NCBI RefSeq assembly: GCF_003402535.2
Contig: NZ_AP025173.1
Location: forward strand, 310,001 to 374,000
Origin: Cupriavidus sp. P-10
Lineage (GTDB): Bacteria > Pseudomonadota > Gammaproteobacteria > Burkholderiales > Burkholderiaceae
Reading direction: 5' to 3'
DNA length: 64,000 bases
A model generated the notes under the pieces. That model had not been told where the DNA came from, ran no database searches, and saw only the letters and a program-made list of their open reading frames with translations. Below are positions 38,841 to 47,352 of this stretch, in pieces (position 1 is the stretch's first letter; every line of letters starts with the position of its first letter). The translations under genes were made by a program, and so were the position numbers.

Positions 38841-40889
38841 TCAGGTTGAAAGCAGCGGATCGAGATCGCCCAACGAGAAGCCGTGACCGGCCTCTTCTGC
38901 CAAGTGCTTGAGGTCGGCTTCAAGCCGGGCTCGCTCCTGCTGGCGAGCCCAGAACACCGGGCCGCCCTCCCAGCGCGGAAAGCCATAGCCCTGCACCAGC
39001 ACCACGTCGATGTCGCTGGGGCGGCTTGCCACGCCTTCGGCAAACAGCAAGGCGGCCTCGTTGACCATGGCGAGCAAGGCGCGGCGCTGGATCCCTTCGG
39101 GTGCAAGCGTGCGCCGGTTGATGCCGCGCTGCGCGCTCGCCTGCAGGATCACGTCGCGCACAGCCGCATCGGTGGTTTTCACCTGCTTGCCGTCCACGTA
39201 GGCGTAGTAGCCCGCGCCAGTCTTGCGCCCCAGGCGCCCGGCCTCGCATAGCCGGTCGAGAATGGCCACGTAGCGCTCGCGCGGATCGCGCGTCGCCGCC
39301 TGCGCCTTGCGCATGCGCCAAGCGATGTCAAGGCCGGAAAGATCGGCGACCGCGAATGGCCCCATCGCAAAACCCAGCCCAGTGAGCGCATTGTCCACGT
39401 CCTCAGGCCACGCGCCGTCTTCGAGCATGAACTCGCACTGGCGGCGATAGGCATTGTAGATGCGGTTGCCGATGAACCCGAATGCGTTGCCGGTCAGCAC
39501 CGGCATCTTCTTGAGGGTCGCGCCAAGCGCCATGCCGGTGGCCAGCACATCGGGGGCGGTCTTTGCGCCGCGAACCACCTCCAGCAACTTCATCACGTTG
39601 GCCGGACTGAAGAAATGCAGCCCCAGCACGTCCTGCGGGCGTGAAGTCGCCGCGGCAATCGGATCGATATCGAGGTAGGACGTGTTCGTCGCCAGCACCG
39701 CGCCCGCCCGCGCATGGGTATCGAACTTGCGGAATACCTCCTGCTTGACGGCCATGTCTTCGAAGACAGCCTCGATCACCAGATCGGCCTGCTGCAGGCG
39801 TTCCCATTCGAGGCTGGTCTGCAGGCGTGCCTCATTGGACGACGCGGCCTCGGCGGAGAGCTTGCCCGCCGCCACGCGCTCACGGTAGTGATCGCCAATG
39901 TGCTGCCTCCCGCTTTCGAGCGCGGCCTCATCCTGCTCCAGCAGCAGTACGGACAAGCCGGCATCGAGCGCCGAGATGGCAATGCCTGAGCCCATCGTTC
40001 CGGCCCCGATCACAGCGATGGAGCGCACCTCGCGCGCGGGTGCCTGGAGCGCCGGCGGCAGCTTCGTAGCTTCCCGTTCAACCTTGAACTGGTAGCGCAG
40101 CGCTTGGGCCACCGTCGTGGGCACGAGGGCCAGAAACAGCTCGCGCTCCTTCTGCATGCCTTCGTCGAACGGCAGCGCGGATGCGGCCAGCGCGTCGAGC
40201 AGCGCGCCGTATGCTGGCTGCAGCTTTTGGCGGGCCGTGAGCTTTGCGCGTTGCGCGGCCACCGTTGCCTGGACTTCGGTGGCGTCGACCTCGCCATCCA
40301 GCGCCCGTGGGTAAGGAAGCCCCTTTTCAGCGAGCATCGTCGCGAGAGCGGCGGCTGCGCCAACCGTGTCCCCAGCCACGACGTCGTCGAACAGGCCCGA
40401 CTTGGCGAGTTGGCGGGCGCTCTGGGGCTGCCCGCCGGACATCAGCGCATGGGCGGCAGCAATGCCCACCAGCCGGGGCAGCCGCTGGGTTGCACCCGAG
40501 CCGGGAATCAGGCCCAGGGTGATCTCCGGCAGACCGATCCGGGCCTTTTCCTGCGCGACGCGCCCATGGCAGCCCAGAGCGAGTTCAAGGCCACCGCCCA
40601 GGGCGACACCGGTGATGGCCGCCACGACGGGCTTGCTGCTCGCCTCGATGCGGGTGATGACCGTGCGCAAAATGGGGTCCTGCAGCTGGCGCGGCGTGCC
40701 GAACTCGGTGGCGTCCGCACCGGCGGAGAATGTCTTCTCATTGCCGGTCAGCACGATGCCGCGCACTGCGGAATCAGCCAACGCGGCATCGAGTTGCTGC
40801 ACGATGCGTTCGCGCAGCGCGTGGCCCAGGCTGTTGACGGGCGGGTGGACCAGCGTGATGACGGCGATGCCGTTGCGGATGTCAAGCAT
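38841..40889 (-). CDS. bifunctional enoyl-CoA hydratase/3-hydroxyacyl-CoA dehydrogenase
   Basis: FadB/FadJ-like multifunctional beta-oxidation enzyme of 682 residues. Crotonase domain at residues about 1-190 (GNEKTFSAGADATEF, GVALGGGLELALGCHG, LPEITLGLIPGSGATQRLPRLVG) for hydration. The NAD-binding 3-hydroxyacyl-CoA dehydrogenase domain starts near 290 with AVIGAGTMGSGIAISALDAG, followed by LGLHFFSPANVMKLLEVV and the C-terminal duplicated helical domain. PimF of pimeloyl-CoA degradation has this layout. ATG at 40889 has GAGG upstream. Operon with the thiolase and acyl-CoA dehydrogenase. Confidence 0.92.
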   Translation of the reverse strand: MLDIRNGIAVITLVHPPVNSLGHALRERIVQQLDAALADSAVRGIVLTGNEKTFSAGADATEFGTPRQLQDPILRTVITRIEASSKPVVAAITGVALGGGLELALGCHGRVAQEKARIGLPEITLGLIPGSGATQRLPRLVGIAAAHALMSGGQPQSARQLAKSGLFDDVVAGDTVGAAAALATMLAEKGLPYPRALDGEVDATEVQATVAAQRAKLTARQKLQPAYGALLDALAASALPFDEGMQKERELFLALVPTTVAQALRYQFKVEREATKLPPALQAPAREVRSIAVIGAGTMGSGIAISALDAGLSVLLLEQDEAALESGRQHIGDHYRERVAAGKLSAEAASSNEARLQTSLEWERLQQADLVIEAVFEDMAVKQEVFRKFDTHARAGAVLATNTSYLDIDPIAAATSRPQDVLGLHFFSPANVMKLLEVVRGAKTAPDVLATGMALGATLKKMPVLTGNAFGFIGNRIYNAYRRQCEFMLEDGAWPEDVDNALTGLGFAMGPFAVADLSGLDIAWRMRKAQAATRDPRERYVAILDRLCEAGRLGRKTGAGYYAYVDGKQVKTTDAAVRDVILQASAQRGINRRTLAPEGIQRRALLAMVNEAALLFAEGVASRPSDIDVVLVQGYGFPRWEGGPVFWARQQERARLEADLKHLAEEAGHGFSLGDLDPLLST

Positions 40890-40897
40890 GGTCAACC

Positions 40898-42058
40898 TCA
40901 CGCGGCCTTCATCAGATGCTTGCCGACGACGAGCTGCTGGATCTGCGTGGTGCCCTCATACAGGCGCAGCAGGCGCACGTCGCGGTAGAAGCGCTCGACT
41001 GGGAACTCGTTGATGTAGCCCGAGCCGCCGTGGATCTGCACGCCGCGATCGGCCACGCGACCCACCATCTCGGTCGTGAACAGCTTGGTGCAGGAGGCTT
41101 GCATACTCACCTCCGGATCGCTGACGCCGGATGGCTTGGCGTCATAGCGGCGCGCAGTCCCCTGCACCAGCGCCCAGCCTGCCAGCAGCTCGGCCTGGCT
41201 GTCGGCCAGCATGGCCTGCACCAGTTGGAAGTCGCCAATGCGCTGGCCGAACTGCTTGCGCTGCTGCGCATAGGCCACGCTCTCTTGCAGAATGCGCTGC
41301 GCCATGCCGCACGCCAGGGCCGAGATATGCAGGCGGCCGCGGTCGAGCACCTTCATCGCCGTCTTGAAACCCTTGCCCGCCTCGCCACCGATGATGTTGG
41401 CGGCGGGAACGCGCACGCTGTCGAGGTTGACATCGCAGGTCCGCGTGCCTTTCTGCCCCATCTTCTTGTCGGGCTTGCCGAGCGTCAGGCCCGGCAGACC
41501 GGCCGGGACGATGAAGGCCGAGATGCCGCCCGCCCCCGCGCCGCCGGTGCGCGCCATCAGCGTGAAGGCGCCGGCGCGCGGCGCATTGGTGATGAAGCGC
41601 TTGGTGCCGCTGATGAGGTAATCGCTGCCGTCGGCCACGGCCTTCGTCTTCAGCGACGCCGCGTCCGATCCGGCGTCGGGTTCGGTCAACGCGAACGAGA
41701 TGATCAACTCGCCACTGGCGATGCGCGGCAGGTATTCGGCCTTCTGTTCGGACGTGCCATCCATCAGGATGCCCTGCGAGCCGATGCCGATGTTCGTGCC
41801 CGCCACCGAGCGGAACGCGAGCGCCGTCTGGCCGAGTTCGTAGGCCACCTCGCACTCCTGGGCCATCGACAGCCCGATACCGCCGTACTCCTCGGGAATC
41901 GAGATACCGAACAGGCCGAGCTCCTTCATGTCGGCCACGATGTCGGCCGGCACTTCGTCGTGCTCCTCCAAATGGTTTTCGGCGGGCACCAGCCGCTCCC
42001 GGACGAAGCGTTGGACGCTGTCCTTGAGCAGTTGGAAAGTTTCCTGATCAAGCGCCAT
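40898..42058 (-). CDS. acyl-CoA dehydrogenase (short form)
   Basis: FAD-dependent acyl-CoA dehydrogenase of 386 residues with normal three-domain layout: helical N domain, middle domain with FALTEPDAGSDAASLKTKA and GTKRFITNAPRAGAF, and C domain with QRKQFGQRIGDFQLVQ and QIHGGSGYINEFPVERFYRDVRLLRLYEGTTQIQ (about residues 335-370), where the catalytic Glu follows YEGT-type motifs. A strong AGGAG sits 6 bases before the ATG. First gene of the three-gene beta-oxidation operon; pimeloyl-CoA or alicyclic acyl-CoA are plausible substrates. Confidence 0.92.
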   Translation of the reverse strand: MALDQETFQLLKDSVQRFVRERLVPAENHLEEHDEVPADIVADMKELGLFGISIPEEYGGIGLSMAQECEVAYELGQTALAFRSVAGTNIGIGSQGILMDGTSEQKAEYLPRIASGELIISFALTEPDAGSDAASLKTKAVADGSDYLISGTKRFITNAPRAGAFTLMARTGGAGAGGISAFIVPAGLPGLTLGKPDKKMGQKGTRTCDVNLDSVRVPAANIIGGEAGKGFKTAMKVLDRGRLHISALACGMAQRILQESVAYAQQRKQFGQRIGDFQLVQAMLADSQAELLAGWALVQGTARRYDAKPSGVSDPEVSMQASCTKLFTTEMVGRVADRGVQIHGGSGYINEFPVERFYRDVRLLRLYEGTTQIQQLVVGKHLMKAA

Positions 42059-42149
42059 GGGAATCTCCTTTGAATGGGAGGGATTGTTTAATGATCGAAT
42101 GAATTTGACAATTAGAAAGAGAGTGAACACTCTGTTCAATATTTTTTGA

Positions 42150-42800
42150 CAGATCAACGGCAGCGCACTCACACTCTTCGTCGACATCGTGGAAGCGGGG
42201 AATCTCAGCCTGGCCGCGCGGAACATGAAGATGAGCCGGGCCAATATCAGCTATCACCTGACCCAGCTTGAAAAATCGGTCGGCATGCAGCTGATGCGGC
42301 GCACGACACGGCGGGTCGAGCTCACGGAGGTCGGCCAACGCCTCTACCACCATGGGTGTGTCATTCGCAATGAAGTGTTGGCGGCCAAGGAGTCGGTGGC
42401 CATGTTCGGCAAAGGCCTGTACGGCTCGGTCCGGCTCAGCCTGCCAACCGGCTTTGGGCACATAGTGATGTCCGGCTGGCTGATCGAGTTCAAGCGCCTA
42501 TATCCCGACATCGCTCTCGATCTGCTGTTCGACAACCGTGTCGACGACCTCTTGCGCGAGGAAGTGGACGTGGCGATTCGGGTGATGTCCGACCCCCCGC
42601 AACAGATGGTGGCAATCGAGCTAGCGCAGGTGCGCTGCGTCACCTGTGCGTCGGTCGAGTACGCCTGCGGGCACGCCATGCCGTCGCGGCTGGAGGAACT
42701 TGGCGGTGTCCCTCTGATCACGTCGGCCGTGGCTGGACGCAATCTGAGGGTCTCGGCATACTTGGGCGAGGAACGGCGCGAACTGACCCTGCATCCGTAG
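42150..42800 (+). pseudogene. lysR regulator broken at both ends
   Basis: Encodes the first two thirds of a LysR regulator: QINGSALTLFVDIVEAGNLSLAARNMKMSRANISYH (winged helix), then the start of the effector domain to LGEERRELTLHP and a stop at 42800. About 90 C-terminal residues are missing. At the 5' end the codon before QINGSAL is TGA (42147) where an ATG would be expected, and the only in-frame start left is a GTG at 42189, which deletes the first DNA-binding helix. It is divergent from the acyl-CoA dehydrogenase it may once have controlled and abuts the Tn7-like element. Confidence 0.7.
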
Positions 42801-42835
42801 AACAAAGGAAGAGTGTCACCGTTTCCGAAGGAATG

Positions 42836-42847
42836 TCGTCAATTCGC
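42836..42847 (+). repeat. left-end repeat of the Tn7-like element
   Basis: TCGTCAATTCGC, preceded by TG so that the end reads TGTCGTCAATTCGC. The exact inverted copy is at 53175-53186. Confidence 0.6.
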
Positions 42848-43039
42848 GCGGCAACGGCGCGGCAACCGGGCGTACCATCAAAAGAATCAAGGACTTACGC
42901 CCAGCGAACTAATATTGTCACCGGCTGAGGGTCGCGAAGTGTCAATCGAAGGCGTGCAAATGCCTGCACGGACCCGGAATGCTACGCCGGCTCCATCTGG
43001 CGAGCCGACATCGGAGAGCCGAAAGAGGTAAAGGTCCCT

Positions 43040-43657
43040 CTACCCATGGCTCCTGCATCCCAGGCCTTGCTCAAAGTACGAGCGCGCGAACGCTTTGCGT
43101 TGGTCCGGCCTCATGGGCCGTGGTCGGTCGGGTCGCCAGGCCCCGTTGCCATAGAATGCATGACAATGCGCGCAACGGTGTGGTGCCTCGAGAAGCTGCA
43201 CATTCAGGCAATACGGCGCTTGATGTCCGCACTGCCTACATGCCGACTCCACAGGGCAACGATGCGCAGGACATCGACTCGCTGTCTCTAGTTGGTGCAA
43301 GAGGGAGTGGTACCCACGCACCATACAGAAATGGCAGTAGCGAAACACTTCGCTATAGCGTCGCTGATTGGTTTGCTCGATGAGTGCCATGTGCAGCGAT
43401 TTGGTTGGCAAGCCCAGCGCTTCGTTCAGCCGAACGACATCGATGAATCCTCTCTGCGGCGGAAGGCTCTCGTAGGGATCGATGTCCAACCTTACCAACC
43501 GCATCACAGCGACGCCTGACAAGGCATTCGCCACTTTGAGTTTCCAGAGGATCGAGACGAGCGATTCCCGTGGATCGATCCACTTCTTGTCGAACACGTA
43601 GCCCAGCGCCGGAGTGAGCTTCGCCTCGTCGAGCGTGAGGATAGGGAAGCGGGCCAC
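43040..43657 (-). CDS. tniQ: TniQ-like target-selection protein, short or truncated
   Basis: 205-residue protein with the TniQ N-terminal pattern and zinc-ribbon cysteine/histidine array RYCHFCMVRGYHSLLHQLETASRCPAHRCPVESACRQCG (residues about 105-145) followed by a second CAHC pair. TniQ/TnsD proteins choose the insertion site. Most TniQ proteins are longer (300-400 residues or more); this one stops soon after the second zinc pair, about 200 bp from the transposon end, so it may be a natural short form or a truncation. It starts 12 bp after the tniB stop. Confidence 0.75.
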   Translation of the reverse strand: MARFPILTLDEAKLTPALGYVFDKKWIDPRESLVSILWKLKVANALSGVAVMRLVRLDIDPYESLPPQRGFIDVVRLNEALGLPTKSLHMALIEQTNQRRYSEVFRYCHFCMVRGYHSLLHQLETASRCPAHRCPVESACRQCGHQAPYCLNVQLLEAPHRCAHCHAFYGNGAWRPDRPRPMRPDQRKAFARSYFEQGLGCRSHG

Positions 43658-43669
43658 CTTAGAATGCCC

Positions 43670-44653
43670 TCACAAGGCAGCGGAGACGAGCACACGACCG
43701 ATTGCATGGCGTGACTGGACGTAACCGGAATGCCGTACCGCGTGCGCCCATAGCGCTGGCTCGGGACAGTAGCCCGGGCAATCCCTGAGCTCGCTATCCT
43801 TTAGCAGGATCTCTACGGCACGGACAAACGACTCCATTGGGATCTCGAGAGCCCCAGGCAAGCTGGCCTTGTGGTGCGCCGTCTCGAACGCGTCCCACAG
43901 CGCGTCGGCATCGCTGACCAGTCGATAGCCAGCATCAAAGGCTTGCGGAACGTAAAATCGGGTAAAGCTCCATTCGCTACGCTCGGGATAAGCCGTCTCG
44001 TCATAGCCGCTCAAACACGTTGCCACGTCCTTCGCATTTCGTATGCCGTAGAAGGCCAATTCCTCGACCATCAGCCGCGCGACAATCTGAGTTTTCCCAG
44101 CCAACTGCATGGCCGTTTTCTGAGCGAGCAATTCCTGTTGCCCGACGAGGAAGGTGAACAACTTGATCTGCTGTCGATCCAGCGCATCGTGAACATCACG
44201 CAGCCATTCGTATTCATTGTCGTTGTAGCGCTGCGCCTCATCACAGAAAAGCAGAACCGTCCCACTTCCTGCCCGAGCGGCGGCCTCACGAATCCTCAGT
44301 GCGAGGCGCATACGTTTGGCCGGGTTGGCGCCAGCGTTAGGATCCGGGTCGCCAACCGCTTCAAGCAGGTTGGCGAAGAATGGTCCCTCGGCATGCCTCG
44401 GCTTGTGTTCGCATCGTGCGTGGTAGCTGGTCATCCGTGGGTGTTCGCGTGCCAACAGCAATCGCACGTACTCGATCGCCCGTGTCTTACCGATGCGCGA
44501 CGGGCCGTAGATCAGGGCGCCCATAATTCTGTAGCGCAGACATCGAGTGACCAGTTCGTAGAGCTCTTCGATGGCCGGCGTGGCGATACGATAGTTGCCG
44601 GTGACCAAGGGGTGCAGCGATGGATCGATCGGACGCGGTATCTGAAGCGACAT
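43670..44653 (-). CDS. tniB: TniB-like AAA+ transposition ATPase
   Basis: TnsC/TniB-type ATPase of 327 residues that links target selector and transposase. Walker A is GPSRIGKTRAIEY (about residue 50) and Walker B VLLFCDEAQRYN (about residue 133), with a typical sensor region FTFLVGQQELL. Reading frame intact. Lies between tniA and tniQ with short gaps, the standard order in Tn5053/Tn7-like elements. Confidence 0.88.
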   Translation of the reverse strand: MSLQIPRPIDPSLHPLVTGNYRIATPAIEELYELVTRCLRYRIMGALIYGPSRIGKTRAIEYVRLLLAREHPRMTSYHARCEHKPRHAEGPFFANLLEAVGDPDPNAGANPAKRMRLALRIREAAARAGSGTVLLFCDEAQRYNDNEYEWLRDVHDALDRQQIKLFTFLVGQQELLAQKTAMQLAGKTQIVARLMVEELAFYGIRNAKDVATCLSGYDETAYPERSEWSFTRFYVPQAFDAGYRLVSDADALWDAFETAHHKASLPGALEIPMESFVRAVEILLKDSELRDCPGYCPEPALWAHAVRHSGYVQSRHAIGRVLVSAAL

Positions 44654-44678
44654 GATGACTCCCTCGCGGAGGACAGGG

Positions 44679-45820
44679 TTAAAAGACTTGGCCGGTACCG
44701 ATAGACAGCTTCTTCGGTCGAGTCGGTGTTTTTTTCTGCTCGGAAGCCTTGTCTACTTTCTGCTCTGACGCGGCGTTCGTTGCGGTCTGCGCGGCGGATG
44801 CTCCCCGCCCCATCGCAGTTCGCGCCGTCGGCGCGGATGACAGAATCCGCTTTGCTTCCGCCAGTTCGGATGCCGCCTTCCGTGACTTCTTTGCCTGCGC
44901 CATCTTTCCGTCGACGTAGTCTCCGATGGGATCCGCATCAACGGGCCCACGCGACCGCTTCTTGTCTTTCTTCTCCTGATTGATTTGCTGGCGTAGTTTC
45001 AGGTTATGCCGTATCACGCCCCAAGCCCCTTGCGCCTCCAAGACCCCAAACTCAGCGCCGTCTGGTTGGAACGCGCGGACACAGCGAAGATCATCGGCAT
45101 TCAGGTAAATAAGCAAGCTCTTGCCGATCAAATCCGTGCTGCACGCAAGGACGTTGCTTGTGTAGCGCACACCATACAAGTTGATGTGCGGTCGAACGCC
45201 CTGCTGGAGATATGCTCGTACGGTGCAACGCTTGGCCGATTGCATTAGACAAAGGGTACGGCGACGATGCTCGGGCAGCCATGTCACCAACTGTTCCTTG
45301 CCGCGAATGAAATACTCCATCGCTTCAAGCGGCGTGACATTGTTCAGGCCGGCATGCGGCGTGCCGTTGTAGCTCGCAATAGCGTATTCGACCAACTCCT
45401 CTAACTCGTCAAACGACACATACAAGCGTAGCTTTCCCTTCGGATCGGCCAGCGCGCGCCGCAAATCACGGGGATGCGAACCCGTGTAGCCAGGCAATCT
45501 GGAAGACAGCCTGCTCGCAATAGTCCCGAAGAAGCGTTCGATGTAGGGGCGATCATCGGGACTGTACTTCGGTCCTGTGTCTGCGCAACAGCCAACGAAC
45601 TCACACAACGCGTCGAGCGTCTCCTTGGCGAGATTCGCCTTCGCGTTGTCCAGCTTCATCCATTCCCAGGTTGTATACGCCAGCTCTGGGAGGCGCTGTG
45701 AGGGAAAGCCGTCGTGCGGACCGTAGGCCAAGCCAGGAATCGTGAAGTCGCGCAGTCGATGCGGCTCCAAGGCCGACTCGATGGTCTTGATGACGTCGTA
45801 GCGGCTATACTCGCGGCCAA
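44679..45820 (-). pseudogene. tniA: tniA transposase, 3' half (split by insertion)
   Basis: C-terminal part of a DDE transposase. Contains the second catalytic Asp in KLDNAKANLAK, the Glu in RPYIERFFGTI, and the beta-barrel plus basic tail. Homology begins at GREYSRYDVIKTIESAL, immediately after the 6-bp repeat at 45815-45820; no start codon or ribosome site serves it. The first catalytic Asp is 5.8 kb away. Joined to 51631-52480 through the repeat, the frame is continuous (total length divisible by three) and gives 663 residues, a normal TniA/TnsB size. Confidence 0.88.
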
Positions 45821-45903
45821 TATGCGCAAGCCAAGAACGATCTGCTGATACTCGCAGGCTGTGTTAAAGCAGACACCTCCAAACACATAAGAGGATCTGG
45901 GCG

Positions 45904-47352
45904 ATGATCGCAAGAAGAACCACCATCCGGCAACTACCGCTTACCGAGGTCGTTGACCGCGACACTCCCGGCGCGACGCCGGTTAGCATCACCACACCCG
46001 AGGGTGGCACCGTCTATCACACGGTCCCGCTCGCAGACCCCGCCACCGGCAAGCGGCGCGACGCACGACCGCAGTGGATCCCAAGCACCTTCCCTCTCTT
46101 TCCCGTTGTCCGACTTGCTGACGGCGCGCCGTGGGCTGAAGCGAACATCTGGCTCATCGATATGCTGGAGTCGAAGTCCTCGCCCAATATGCTGACGTTC
46201 GCCAGCATCGCTGACGATCTGGTGGCGTTCCGTCGTTACCTGGACGACGAGGATATCGACTGGCTAACGTTCCCCGCAAACAAGCGACAACGGCCGACCT
46301 ACCGCTATAGCGCATCGATCAGGCTGGCCGTGCAGGCGGGCGAACTGTCTGCGGGTGTCGCGAAGCGTCGTATGGGTGCTATAGCCCGCTTCTATCGCTG
46401 GCTCATAACCGAAGCCGGCTTCAGGCCCGCGAACGCGCCGTGGGTTGAATCTGATCGCTTCATTGAGGTCAAGGACCAGAAGGGATTCAGCGGCGTGATC
46501 GAGGTCAAGACCACTGACCTGTCGATCCGCTGTCGCCGCGCGGAAGACCCGTGGGACGATCGCATTCAGGACGGCGGGCGCCTGCGCCCGCTCTCCTCTT
46601 CCGAGCAGTCGGTGTTGCTTGAATCGTTAGCCGCTCTCGGCAACATCGAGATGACGCTCGTTCATCTGTTCGCTTTGTTGACGGGCGCTCGCATCCAGAC
46701 GGTATTGACCGTGCGCGCGAAACACGTAATGCGCAAGCCAGGCGAGTTTCACGGCGACGACATCCGTCTCGCCTGCGGGCCGGGTACGGGCATCGACACG
46801 AAGGGCGGTGTCAAGGGCGTGTTGCACCTGCCCCGGGGTTTCTACGAGCGGCTGTACATCTACGTGCACAGCGATCGTGCGCGCAAGCGTCGCCAACTGG
46901 CAGACGGCGGAGATGACCACGACCAGCCGCTCTTTCTGAGCCATCGCGGTGCGCCGCTCTACGATGATCTCGCATCGCGCGGCCCGGTCAGCACTGGCCC
47001 AAAGGTGCGCCGTCACGTCAAGACTGGACAGGCCGTGCGCCAGTTCATCAAGGACGAACTATTGCCCATGATGCGCGAGCGGCTCGGCAACCTCAGGTAC
47101 GAGTTTAGCTTCCACGACCTGCGTGCAACCTTTGGGCTGAACATGGTCGACGCGATGACCGCGAATGAGACCAGGTACACACGGGCGCTCGATCAGTTGC
47201 GGCAGCTGATGTGGCACGCACGACTGTCCACCACCGAGGGCTACCTCAGCTACCGCGAGAACCGCAAGCTGTTCGACGCTGTGCAGGACAGCTGGGGCAC
47301 ACACCTGTCGACGCTGGTCACGCGCGCCCTAGACACCGGGGTGGCAGTATGA
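45904..47352 (+). CDS. tyrosine recombinase 1 of the quartet
   Basis: 482-residue site-specific recombinase/integrase. A SAM-like N-terminal core-binding region (residues about 90-190, MLTFASIADDLVAFRRYLDDEDIDW) precedes the catalytic domain. Active-site residues by position: Arg263 in LTGARIQTV, His404 and Arg407 in FHDLRATFG, and nucleophile Tyr447 in STTEGYLSY. A linker of about 60 residues before the second Arg box is unusually long. ATG at 45904 with AGAGGATC upstream. Stop overlaps the next start (ATGA). Confidence 0.88.
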   Translation: MIARRTTIRQLPLTEVVDRDTPGATPVSITTPEGGTVYHTVPLADPATGKRRDARPQWIPSTFPLFPVVRLADGAPWAEANIWLIDMLESKSSPNMLTFASIADDLVAFRRYLDDEDIDWLTFPANKRQRPTYRYSASIRLAVQAGELSAGVAKRRMGAIARFYRWLITEAGFRPANAPWVESDRFIEVKDQKGFSGVIEVKTTDLSIRCRRAEDPWDDRIQDGGRLRPLSSSEQSVLLESLAALGNIEMTLVHLFALLTGARIQTVLTVRAKHVMRKPGEFHGDDIRLACGPGTGIDTKGGVKGVLHLPRGFYERLYIYVHSDRARKRRQLADGGDDHDQPLFLSHRGAPLYDDLASRGPVSTGPKVRRHVKTGQAVRQFIKDELLPMMRERLGNLRYEFSFHDLRATFGLNMVDAMTANETRYTRALDQLRQLMWHARLSTTEGYLSYRENRKLFDAVQDSWGTHLSTLVTRALDTGVAV

